From IMG/VR virus record IMGVR_UViG_3300042305_002533, positions 62,001 to 126,000 of that record: a stretch of 64,000 nt of DNA. One strand, written 5' to 3'. The position numbers and the translations under genes are program-made. The stretch comes from a virus. This document shows, one piece after another, positions 55,949-62,999 of this stretch. The notes under the pieces are model-generated. The model saw only the letters and a program-made list of their open reading frames with translations, ran no database searches and was not told the origin of the DNA. The stretch's first letter is position 1, and every line of letters begins with the position of its first letter.

Positions 55949-57217
55949 TCAGGCGGGCGAGATTGTCGATGCCGGCTCTGCTAGGTCTTTTTGTTTCTGC
56001 GTGGGGTTGAGCACTTCCTGCCCCGCCTGACCCGCCCGGTCGTAAAGATACTTCCCCGCGCGATACGCCCCGTAGGCGTAAGGCGTGTAGCCGATGGCTC
56101 GACCAAGGTGAGATGAAATTGGCTCCTTACTGAGGCCGGCTTGAAAGGCGGCTATGGGGTGCATGGCGGTGAGTGTTGCCATGTTTACGGCATCGGCCAG
56201 CGGCATGCTTATGTTTTCTAATCTAGACGCATGAAGCCGATCCCACAGCTGCCGTAACCGCCCGGGGCCTTCAGCTGATTTCTGGAAGCTGTAGTTAGCG
56301 ACCTTCATCGGCGCTCGATGCGCCGCTATGCTCTCCTGCAGCCGCGTAATAAACCCTGTTCGCGGTTGCTGCGCCAGATAGCCCTCAAGCTCGTTCCAGT
56401 CCTTGAAATCTTTTCGATCTACCAGCGCCGCTCCCGGAGAGTGCGTATACTCCGGGAACCGCTTCTGGTAATCGTCCATCTGCTCGGGCGTCAGGCCGAC
56501 GAAATACTTGTAGTCGGCCAACCCCTTCTGTCCTGGCAACGTCTTGGTGAACCGCGAAATACCCCCCTTGAGGTCATCGCCGACGTAGAAGTCTGCCGAA
56601 TCGCCATCGGGGCTCTTCACCCCAGGGAGATAACCGTAGTCGTATTTCGACTCAACACCGCCAACATTGAACCCCTTGGGGTACTCAATGTGGAACTCTT
56701 TGGGCCCAAACTGGCGGCGATATATCGTAGAGCGGTTCAGCGCCTGCTTCTCCTGGCCGTCCGGAGATTTCACGCCGTGAACCATTTTACCGAAACGGTC
56801 TTTGAGGTAGGGATAACTCGCCACGAGCGCAGCGGTAAGCGCCGCCCGGCCGAGCCCCTTCTTCAAAGGATCCCCAAGCTCGGACCTCAGAATCCCCATA
56901 TCCAGACTGGGTTCGGCCGAGAGTACCTTTGCCGCCCTGGCGAGGTCTGGCAGGGCCGTCGAAAATCCGGCAGTGCCCGCAAGGGCTACGTGCAGCGGGT
57001 TGATCGAGGGCGGCTCCTCGGGCACCTCATCGGCCGCAATTTTGAATCGATAGCCGCTCATCTTCGGCATCGGCGGACGCATCGAAGTCGCCGCTGACGA
57101 CGGGGTGGGTACAGGCGGCATCGGCGGAGGCACGTTAGCCCCCGGAGAAGGCCCACCCATCGTCGGCATTCCCATGGGCTGCGGCATCGAGCCGCCGTTG
57201 GTCGCGTGTTTTCTCAT
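55949..57217 (-). CDS. Virion-associated protein with pyrophosphatase-like domain
   Basis: A 422-residue protein. A Pro/Met-rich N-terminus (1-60) is followed by a hydrophobic region and, at ~175-285, a domain homologous to the insert in the RNA polymerase beta chain: YDYGYLPG, PDGDSADFYVGD, DYKYFVGLTPEQ. The three Asp of the DGDxxD motif and the later D-x-K of family I pyrophosphatases are kept. The flanks have the K-x-A type motifs (YRFKIAADE, APMKVANYSFQKSA) and the C-terminus is helical. A perfect palindrome (56769-56781) encodes VHGVKSP. Activity is inferred; a structural use of the fold is possible. Confidence 0.75.
   Translation of the reverse strand: MRKHATNGGSMPQPMGMPTMGGPSPGANVPPPMPPVPTPSSAATSMRPPMPKMSGYRFKIAADEVPEEPPSINPLHVALAGTAGFSTALPDLARAAKVLSAEPSLDMGILRSELGDPLKKGLGRAALTAALVASYPYLKDRFGKMVHGVKSPDGQEKQALNRSTIYRRQFGPKEFHIEYPKGFNVGGVESKYDYGYLPGVKSPDGDSADFYVGDDLKGGISRFTKTLPGQKGLADYKYFVGLTPEQMDDYQKRFPEYTHSPGAALVDRKDFKDWNELEGYLAQQPRTGFITRLQESIAAHRAPMKVANYSFQKSAEGPGRLRQLWDRLHASRLENISMPLADAVNMATLTAMHPIAAFQAGLSKEPISSHLGRAIGYTPYAYGAYRAGKYLYDRAGQAGQEVLNPTQKQKDLAEPASTISPA
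56769..56781. repeat. Dispersed palindrome, TTCAC-GCC-GTGAA
   Basis: Perfect arms, inside the pyrophosphatase-like domain gene. Confidence 0.9.
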
Positions 57218-57220
57218 GGC

Positions 57221-58030
57221 TCAGGGGTACGGGTAGCCCGCCGTCTTGCGAAGATCAAATCGGGCGACGCCTGTGAGGTTACTGGTGACAGAGACGAGCA
57301 GCGCCTGCTGGGGCTGAAGAATGATACCGACATCTGAAAACGAAATGTCAGGCCGTGAGGCCGTGAGGTTATTCCAGACGAACACCGGTATTGTTTCGCC
57401 GGCGATAACCTCGAGATTTGGATTCAGGTTCGCGCGACTCACGGTCACGGTCTCGGGCCCAACGCCGACACTGTTGAAAAGGCTCTCGAACTGGAACACC
57501 ATGATGGGCTCCTGGTTCTCGAAGTAAAAGAACCCGCCGGGCGTCGTAGCCGGAAGCGACCAAATAAACTGATTGGCGTTTGGGCCACGAAGCGACGCGT
57601 TAAATCCCTGGGCGAGGTTGCCAATGGAAAGCGCGCTCTGCGCTGCGACAACCCCGTTGCCGTTACCCTCGTACCAAGCTGCGATCGGGAGGTTGGCGGA
57701 ATTAATGGCCGTCGCAACCTCCGCTGCTGTCGCCTGAATTCCCCCGCCAGACGTTCGTCGGAGCGTGACGCGAACCTCGTTTCCAAGGAGTTGCACCGTC
57801 GTCGCCAACACGTTCGTGCCGGCGCCGTTGTCGAACATCGACAGCGTGTAGACGTTGCTGGCGACCCCGTAAAGCTTCGCGGAAACGCGGACGACGGTGT
57901 TTGCCCCCGGCGCGGCTCCAAATGGAAAACGCCCCTTGGCGCGGCCGTACTCAGCCCCAGAAAAAGTCCCTCCGACGCCAGAGACGGACTGCTGGACCAT
58001 GAACGACTGACCGGATTGGATCGGGTACAT
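57221..58030 (-). CDS. Tail or virion-surface protein
   Basis: A 269-residue beta-rich protein with an Ig-like segment similar in style to inserts of the sheath and tube-like proteins (NVYTLSMFDNGAGTNVLATT; AATAINSANLPIAAW-like helix). TAGTAT lies nine nt before the ATG. No family recognised; likely a structural protein. Confidence 0.65.
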   Translation of the reverse strand: MYPIQSGQSFMVQQSVSGVGGTFSGAEYGRAKGRFPFGAAPGANTVVRVSAKLYGVASNVYTLSMFDNGAGTNVLATTVQLLGNEVRVTLRRTSGGGIQATAAEVATAINSANLPIAAWYEGNGNGVVAAQSALSIGNLAQGFNASLRGPNANQFIWSLPATTPGGFFYFENQEPIMVFQFESLFNSVGVGPETVTVSRANLNPNLEVIAGETIPVFVWNNLTASRPDISFSDVGIILQPQQALLVSVTSNLTGVARFDLRKTAGYPYP

Positions 58031-58039
58031 CTCAACCCA

Positions 58040-58045
58040 ATACTA
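58040..58045 (-). promoter_or_regulatory. -10-like TAGTAT before the 57221-58030 gene
   Basis: Nine nt before the ATG, in the 12-nt gap after the next gene. Confidence 0.35.
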
Positions 58046-58621
58046 GCGTGGTTTAATACGCTCCGTCGTCGGCCGGATCGATTCCGGCGACGTGCTCATT
58101 ACCGCCGTCATCATCCCCTTGAGCTTGCCCATCTCCTGAAGTAGCTGCTGCTTGAGCAAGTTGTCGTCGCGCATCACTTGCTCCATTTGATCAAGCTTGG
58201 AGAGCAGCTTTGACTCCATGTCCGTCACCTGAGTTTTGATCTCGCGGTGGATGAGGCCGTCGGAGCGCTGAATCTCATTGTCAATGATGAGTTTTATACG
58301 CTTGGCCTCTTCCTCTACAACAGTCGGCATTCGAAGAAAGTGCTGAAGCACTTTCTCGCGCTCTTCAACGTGTTCACGACGATCGTGCCAGTCTCGAATC
58401 GAGGCCTGACGTTCTTTCGACCGGGCGTCGACCTGTGAAGGGTCCGAGTACCAGCGCGTGATCTGATCGCGGACCAGGGGCGCGATGTTTTTCTCCCAAT
58501 AGCCGCGTGCGATGAGCCCCACCACCACAATCGCTACGCCCGACCCGCTCAGTGCCGCGATGACAAGCCCGCCAACCCCAGACGAGGGCGCAGCGTCTGC
58601 CAAAAGGAGTATAGGATTCAT
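58043..58621 (-). CDS. Membrane-anchored coiled-coil protein
   Basis: A 192-residue protein. Residues ~17-40 (GGLVIAALSGSGVAIVVVGL) form one transmembrane helix; the rest is a charged coiled coil (REHVEEREKVLQHFL, LLSKLDQMEQVM). The topology (short N-out, long cytoplasmic or periplasmic coil) fits an inner-membrane spanin or holin-associated protein, but also phage exclusion or tape-related proteins. Near the lipoprotein genes, a lysis role is plausible. Confidence 0.6.
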   Translation of the reverse strand: MNPILLLADAAPSSGVGGLVIAALSGSGVAIVVVGLIARGYWEKNIAPLVRDQITRWYSDPSQVDARSKERQASIRDWHDRREHVEEREKVLQHFLRMPTVVEEEAKRIKLIIDNEIQRSDGLIHREIKTQVTDMESKLLSKLDQMEQVMRDDNLLKQQLLQEMGKLKGMMTAVMSTSPESIRPTTERIKPR

Positions 58622-58629
58622 ATCAGTGA

Positions 58630-58635
58630 TATATT
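58630..58635 (+). promoter_or_regulatory. -10-like TATATT, 6 nt before the 58642 gene
   Basis: Between divergent genes starting at 58621 and 58642; no Shine-Dalgarno on the plus side. Confidence 0.4.
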
Positions 58636-58641
58636 AGGCCT

Positions 58642-59028
58642 ATGACGCGCGACGAACTCATCACCCAGCTCGAAAGCTACGAAGACGAAATAACCCTGGC
58701 CGACGGCTTCGAAGCTGCGTTCATAGGTATCGGCGAACGTTGTGCGTCTGTGCCCGTAGCCATCTACGACTACCAAAAAGCGGTAGAGATCCTTTGCGTC
58801 CGTGACGGCATGGGCGAGGAAGAAGCCGACGAATTTATGCAGTTCAACGTGCTGGGCGCCTACGTAGGCGAAGCCACGCCGTGGTTTATCACGTGGAAAA
58901 TTTCACGGCGCGAAACCGCTGAACCGAGAGACCTCGGGGGCGACGTCTCGGACACACCGCTCCAGGTCCTCGGCACGCCCAGTCCGACGAGCGGCGTCCC
59001 AGGAGGCGAGCCCCCGGGAGTGCCGTGA
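58642..59028 (+). CDS. Conserved small phage protein (GAYVGE type)
   Basis: A 128-residue protein. Residues ~25-90 (GFEAAFIGIGERCASVPVAI, then AEEADEFMQFNVLGAYVGE) match a hypothetical protein family common in phages. TATATT lies six nt before the ATG. The C-terminal tail is Pro/Gly-rich and overlaps the convergent lipoprotein gene by 126 nt, unusual here. A one-mismatch palindrome (58902-58914) lies at the edge of this overlap, encoding ISRRE. Confidence 0.7.
   Translation: MTRDELITQLESYEDEITLADGFEAAFIGIGERCASVPVAIYDYQKAVEILCVRDGMGEEEADEFMQFNVLGAYVGEATPWFITWKISRRETAEPRDLGGDVSDTPLQVLGTPSPTSGVPGGEPPGVP
58902..58914. repeat. Dispersed palindrome, one mismatch
   Basis: TTCACGGCGCGAA, at the convergent overlap of the 58642 and 58903 genes. 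Confidence 0.6.
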
Positions 59029-59358
59029 GAGCAGATCGGCAGGATCGGCAACCAGCCGAAGGATCAACTCGCTCAAAAGCCCAAGAATCGCGCCCGACGC
59101 CGCCAAAGGCAGCGCCGAGTTTGGTGCGACGTCTTGAAACGCGAGCCCAGTACCCGTCAATATCGCGCCCGATCCCAAAAGAACCGGGCGGGCGACGCCG
59201 GAGACTTCAGCAGCGCGCACGTGGCGGTTGAGCCGCGCCGCACAACGAAAAGCGGGCTCGTGCAACGGCTGCTGAAACGTCGCGCGAATCTGCCCGTCGG
59301 TGATGAGCTCAGGGAGCGGAGCGCAGCCGAGGAAGAGAAGGAGGGGGAAAGCTCTCAT
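58903..59358 (-). CDS. Lipoprotein with hydrophobic helices
   Basis: A 151-residue protein. The N-terminus (MRAFPLLLFLGCAPLPE) is a lipoprotein signal with lipobox LFLGC, so the mature protein starts at Cys12 and is lipidated. Residues ~55-110 contain two hydrophobic helices (PVLLGSGAILTGTGLAF, LAASGAILGLLSELILRL). It overlaps the papain-like protease by ATGA. Could be an outer-membrane spanin or superinfection-exclusion protein. The frame extends upstream but that is shadow. Confidence 0.65.
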   Translation of the reverse strand: MRAFPLLLFLGCAPLPELITDGQIRATFQQPLHEPAFRCAARLNRHVRAAEVSGVARPVLLGSGAILTGTGLAFQDVAPNSALPLAASGAILGLLSELILRLVADPADLLSRHSRGLASWDAARRTGRAEDLERCVRDVAPEVSRFSGFAP

Positions 59359-60098
59359 GCCCGACGAACAACCCTCAACGCATGAAGCTCGCCGCACCGC
59401 TCGATGCCAAGCCACGCGGAGTCGATCCACACTTCCCCGCCGTTGCCCCACGCCGGCCCCCAGGAGTTGCGCACGCGGAACTGCAATCCGTTGTCGTCGC
59501 GTTGGTAGCCGACGAGGCACACGGCGTGGCCGCCGCGCACATCGCCTTCTGGCGCCGGGATAACCTCCTCGGGGCGGTTCCACTGATCGGTAATCCGAAG
59601 GCCAACCACTACAGGATGCCCACAGAGAATCTCCCAGACCACGGTTGTCAGGTCGTGCGCCACGGGCTCCGCGTTGATGAGGCGCGGAGCAGTTTCGCTC
59701 AAAGGTAGCGGCGGCATCGTGTACGTCGCGTCAAAGACGTCCGACGGCTCTCGGGTTTCGGTCTCCCAGCCTTTGCGCAGCGCCTCGATGCCGTCCGCGA
59801 TAATGCCGCCAGAGTCTTCGCCGACCGTTCCAATCGCTTGACGCACACGGCGATAGAGCGCCGTGCGATCAGGGCGATCCTGAGGAAGACTCTGCCGCTC
59901 CGAAAGGATTTCGATGGCGAAAGCGAGCGACTGGGCGACGCAGCTTCCGACCGCGCCCTGGTCATACACGGTCTGCGGAATGTGCAGGCGGACGTGCTTG
60001 GCAAAGCCATCAAGCTGCCGGCCCGAGCGCATGGTGTAGCCCTTGTGCGGGGCGCGGCCATAACGCTCCGGAGGGGACCAACCAAGCGGGCGGTTCAT
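59355..60098 (-). CDS. Papain-like (C1A) cysteine protease
   Basis: A 247-residue protein with all four papain-family residues: Gln and nucleophile Cys in YDQGAVGSCVAQSLAFA, catalytic His in GGHAVCLVGYQ, and Asn in VRNSWGPAWGNGGEVWID. The usual N-terminal pro-domain is absent, as is a signal peptide. It is flanked by two lipoprotein genes and overlaps both by ATGA, so the three form one unit. C1 proteases are uncommon in phages. Targets are unknown; tail-fibre maturation, host-cell entry or immunity to competitors are possible. Confidence 0.88.
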   Translation of the reverse strand: MNRPLGWSPPERYGRAPHKGYTMRSGRQLDGFAKHVRLHIPQTVYDQGAVGSCVAQSLAFAIEILSERQSLPQDRPDRTALYRRVRQAIGTVGEDSGGIIADGIEALRKGWETETREPSDVFDATYTMPPLPLSETAPRLINAEPVAHDLTTVVWEILCGHPVVVGLRITDQWNRPEEVIPAPEGDVRGGHAVCLVGYQRDDNGLQFRVRNSWGPAWGNGGEVWIDSAWLGIERCGELHALRVVRRA

Positions 60099-60667
60099 TG
60101 AACGCCACCGTCAGCGGGGTGGAGGTCGTTGAGAACCGGGGAAAGCGGGCGCCGCTCACCGAGCGTGCGAAGTTCGTCGTTGGCGTGCTGCCCGGCGCTT
60201 GACCAGCCGGCGTCCGACGGACAAGCAGGGACCAGAAGGTCGATCACGCTCCCGAGCGAGTCCACGACGCCGCCGAGCGTGTTGCCAATGGCGATGCCGT
60301 TGTCCGCGAGCACGCGCGCGAGCCCAAGAAGCGTGCGCTGCACACCCCCAGCAGCCGCATTGGCGAGACACTGCTCACCGCCACGCTGCTCGTAGACGTC
60401 GATGGCGGACTGAAGCTCTCGGGCCGCGTCCGTTACGGCGTTAAGGGCGCGAGCGACCTGCGTCTTGGCCGGATCCGAAAGAAGGCTATTGGTAATGAGC
60501 TTCGCCGCCGGCACCGCCCAACGGATCGTCTGAAGCGCTTGCCGCGCCGTGAAGGTCCAGCCTGAAGGCGTTACCGCCGGGCCGCCGTCAACGGGCGGGT
60601 GGGGACCCGGGCAACCAACGAAAAGGGCGCCGCCAAGGGCGAGCGCGAGAAGGCTTTTACGCAGCAT
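60095..60667 (-). CDS. Lipoprotein
   Basis: A 190-residue protein. The N-terminus (MLRKSLLALALGGALFVGCPG) is a lipoprotein signal with lipobox FVGC. The mature part is Ala/Leu-rich and helical, with one hydrophobic stretch, and ends Pro/Gly-rich. ATG with TAGGAG five nt upstream; an upstream frame extension is shadow. Pairs with the lipoprotein at 58903. The Asp/Gly/Pro-rich tail resembles lipoproteins of Myxococcota (impression only). Confidence 0.7.
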   Translation of the reverse strand: MLRKSLLALALGGALFVGCPGPHPPVDGGPAVTPSGWTFTARQALQTIRWAVPAAKLITNSLLSDPAKTQVARALNAVTDAARELQSAIDVYEQRGGEQCLANAAAGGVQRTLLGLARVLADNGIAIGNTLGGVVDSLGSVIDLLVPACPSDAGWSSAGQHANDELRTLGERRPLSPVLNDLHPADGGVQ

Positions 60668-60674
60668 AGGGCTC

Positions 60675-60896
60675 CTAGTTGGCGAGACGCACGCGCGTCT
60701 CCGGTTCGAGCAAAGATCCTGTCGCCTCCAGAGGCTCGTCGGCTTCCCGGATCTGCCCGAGGTCGCGCGCGACGATGGCAACGGAGACGGCGCAGGCTGC
60801 CGCAAGTTCGTCGACTCGACAACCCTTGGGGCTGGATTCGAGAATTCGCAGAAGCTTGACGACACGCGCGCCTGGGCGCGGAGAGGCAGATTTCAC
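60675..60896 (-). CDS. Small winged helix-turn-helix regulator
   Basis: A 73-residue protein. RVVKLLRILESSPKGCRVDE followed by LAAACAVSVAIVARDL is a winged helix-turn-helix of the HTH_11/DeoR type. The start is GTG, overlapping the previous stop as GTGA, and sits inside a one-mismatch dispersed palindrome (60892-60904). That makes it a second candidate, besides ParB, for recognising these sites or regulating itself. Confidence 0.62.
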   Translation of the reverse strand: MKSASPRPGARVVKLLRILESSPKGCRVDELAAACAVSVAIVARDLGQIREADEPLEATGSLLEPETRVRLAN

Positions 60897-60904
60897 GCCG
60901 TGAC
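60892..60904. repeat. Dispersed palindrome, one mismatch
   Basis: TTCACGCCGTGAC, overlapping the stop/start junction (GTGA) of the 60893 and 60675 genes. Confidence 0.65.
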
Positions 60905-61075
60905 AATCCTTTCTACCACCGCACCAGCCGGAATGCTTCCGATGCTCGTCGCGCTTCCGCGTGTGCCGTCTGTACGACGGAAGTAGTAGGTGGTGATGGC
61001 GCCGAGCGGAACGCTCACGGAAGAAACGATGGGGTACGAAAACTGAGGGATGATCGCTGAGGGAAAGACAGCCAT
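60893..61075 (-). CDS. Small hypothetical protein
   Basis: A 60-residue protein (VPLGAITTYYFRRTDGTRGS) with a strong GAGGT five nt before its ATG. Its stop overlaps the next start by GTGA. Beta-rich; possibly a small tail-fibre-associated protein. No family recognised. Confidence 0.62.
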   Translation of the reverse strand: MAVFPSAIIPQFSYPIVSSVSVPLGAITTYYFRRTDGTRGSATSIGSIPAGAVVERIVTA

Positions 61076-61083
61076 GATCTACC

Positions 61084-62052
61084 TCACGCGGTGAGCGGAG
61101 AGCCGTCATTGAGCACAGCCACGGTCCAGAACGCGGCGTGCGATAGCGCCGACCCCACGGTGAGGCCGACGATGGGCGTGCGCCCGGGCTGAATCAGCGA
61201 GAAGAGGGTCGAAGTTCCTATGAGCCCCGGGGCCCCGCTTTGATAGGCCCACCGAGGCGTGATAATCACGTCTTGGCCGCTCTGATCTACAGTTGTTGAC
61301 CCTGCCAGCCCCCCGGGATTCTCTAGCAACGCCGCCGTCCAAACGGCAGACGGAGTTCCTAAGCCCCTCCATGCGTTTGAGTACGAGCTTCCCACCATAT
61401 TGGCGTCCGATGAGTTACTCCCCGATCCGACAATTCCCAGCGCGATGGGGTCTGGGTTGGCGGGCCAGATTGGCGACGTGAGTTGATCAGAGAATATCGC
61501 GCAGTAAAACCCGAAGTTCCCTGATGGGAGCGGCGTCCTTCGCGTAATCAACGCAAACGACGCGGTGGCGTCGTCCACGAGAATGTGGCACTTCATCGCG
61601 TCGGGTACGAAGGTCGCCCCGGTGCCAGATCCCGGAGCGACTTGGCGCGGAAAGGCTACGGAGTTCCCAACGGACTGAGACCCGCTCGTCGAGGTAGTCG
61701 TCACTCGGTCTGGTGTGGTGCCGTCCCCCGTGGTCACGGACCCCGCTGCGGCGTACTCAAAACGCCAGCTAGAAAGGTCGGGGTTGGCGAAGGCTCCGCT
61801 TCTCCGAAGGCTCCAGACGCGCGTGCCGCGTCGCCACGCAACCCACGAGTCGGGAGCGTCGTCGAGCGCCTCCGCGAGCGCCGTTGCTGAAGCAGGAGTC
61901 CCCGGAAACGTTGTAGCTCGCGCTCCTCCCGTTCCGGTGCCGTAGGCGAGGAACGTGAAACCGTTAGAGAGTTGCGTCAGTCGAAAGACCAGTTGAGCAA
62001 CGGCTTGCGCCCCGTTTGCCGCCGCTATATCTCGATAGACTTGAATTGCCAT
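61084..62052 (-). CDS. Tail fibre/receptor-binding-like protein, copy 1
   Basis: A 322-residue protein. It starts MAIQVYRDIAAANGAQAVAQ and shares FTFLAYGTGTGGAR, KCHILV, LITRRTPxPxGN, and the C-terminal FWTVAVLNDGSPLT with the gene at 62063, so the two arose by duplication. Mostly beta, with TGTGGAR and SNxxDxxM loops as in virion surface proteins. The stop lies in a palindrome-like CTCACGCGGTGAG (61083-61095). Confidence 0.75.
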   Translation of the reverse strand: MAIQVYRDIAAANGAQAVAQLVFRLTQLSNGFTFLAYGTGTGGARATTFPGTPASATALAEALDDAPDSWVAWRRGTRVWSLRRSGAFANPDLSSWRFEYAAAGSVTTGDGTTPDRVTTTSTSGSQSVGNSVAFPRQVAPGSGTGATFVPDAMKCHILVDDATASFALITRRTPLPSGNFGFYCAIFSDQLTSPIWPANPDPIALGIVGSGSNSSDANMVGSSYSNAWRGLGTPSAVWTAALLENPGGLAGSTTVDQSGQDVIITPRWAYQSGAPGLIGTSTLFSLIQPGRTPIVGLTVGSALSHAAFWTVAVLNDGSPLTA

Positions 62053-62062
62053 GATCTACCTC

Positions 62063-62995
62063 TCACGTCGTCAGGGGGGAGCCGTCGTTGAGCACAGCCA
62101 CGGTCCAGAAAGCCGCGTGCGACCATGTGGCCCCCGCGTCAATTCCGCCGATGGGCGTGCGCCCGGGCTGAAGAAGAAAGAACAGAGACGAGACACCGCT
62201 AATCCCAGACGTGCCCGTATAGACCCACCTTGCGCTAAGCACCACGTCTTGTCCCCCGGGGTCGGCAGCAGTAGCCCCGCTAATAGCCCCCGGGTTTTCT
62301 AGAAGTGCTCCGGTCCAGCTCGCGTTTGATGTGCCGAGAAACCGCCATGTCGACATGTACCCGGAACTCCCCATCTGCGTATCTGATGTGTCCCCGCCCG
62401 CCCCTACAAAGGCCATCACGACCGGGTCAGGGTTCCCCGCCCACGAAGACGAAGTGACCTGATCGCAAATCACCGCTGCATAAAAGCCGTTATTCCCCGC
62501 TGGGAATGGGGTCCTGCGTGTGATCAGCGCAAACGACACGGACGAAGCCGAGTTCTCGATCAAGATGTGGCATTTCATCGCGCTCGACACTGCCGGGGCC
62601 AGCGGGCGCTGGGAATTGCTCACGACCTGATAGATTGTGCTGGTGGCCGTGGTGGAGGTCACCCGGTCGGGAACCGTTGCCGTTCCCACGGCGGGCGTGC
62701 CCGACGCGGAGTACTCAAACACCCACGTGCCATAGTCCGTTCCGCCGTTGAAGCGGCGGAGGCTCCATGTCCGCCCGTTCTTCTGCCACGCGACCCAGGA
62801 GTTCTGAGCGAGCTTGAGTTGCGTGGCGAGTAGCGCCGCAGACCCGGGGTAGCCCGCCGTGCGCGCTCCTCCTGTTCCGGTGCCGTAGGCGAGGAACGTG
62901 AAGCCGTTAGAGAGTTGCGTCAGGCGATGAACGAGCTCGGCCACGGCTTCCGCGCCGTCTGCCGCTGCCACGTCTCGATAGACTTGAACCGCCAT
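62063..62995 (-). CDS. Tail fibre/receptor-binding-like protein, copy 2
   Basis: A 310-residue paralogue of the preceding gene, about 11 nt away; conserved at both ends, diverged in the middle, which suggests selection for varied binding. Its end has the sequence CTCACGTCGTCAG at the same place where copy 1 keeps CTCACGCGGTGAG. Confidence 0.75.
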   Translation of the reverse strand: MAVQVYRDVAAADGAEAVAELVHRLTQLSNGFTFLAYGTGTGGARTAGYPGSAALLATQLKLAQNSWVAWQKNGRTWSLRRFNGGTDYGTWVFEYSASGTPAVGTATVPDRVTSTTATSTIYQVVSNSQRPLAPAVSSAMKCHILIENSASSVSFALITRRTPFPAGNNGFYAAVICDQVTSSSWAGNPDPVVMAFVGAGGDTSDTQMGSSGYMSTWRFLGTSNASWTGALLENPGAISGATAADPGGQDVVLSARWVYTGTSGISGVSSLFFLLQPGRTPIGGIDAGATWSHAAFWTVAVLNDGSPLTT

Positions 62996-62999
62996 CGCA

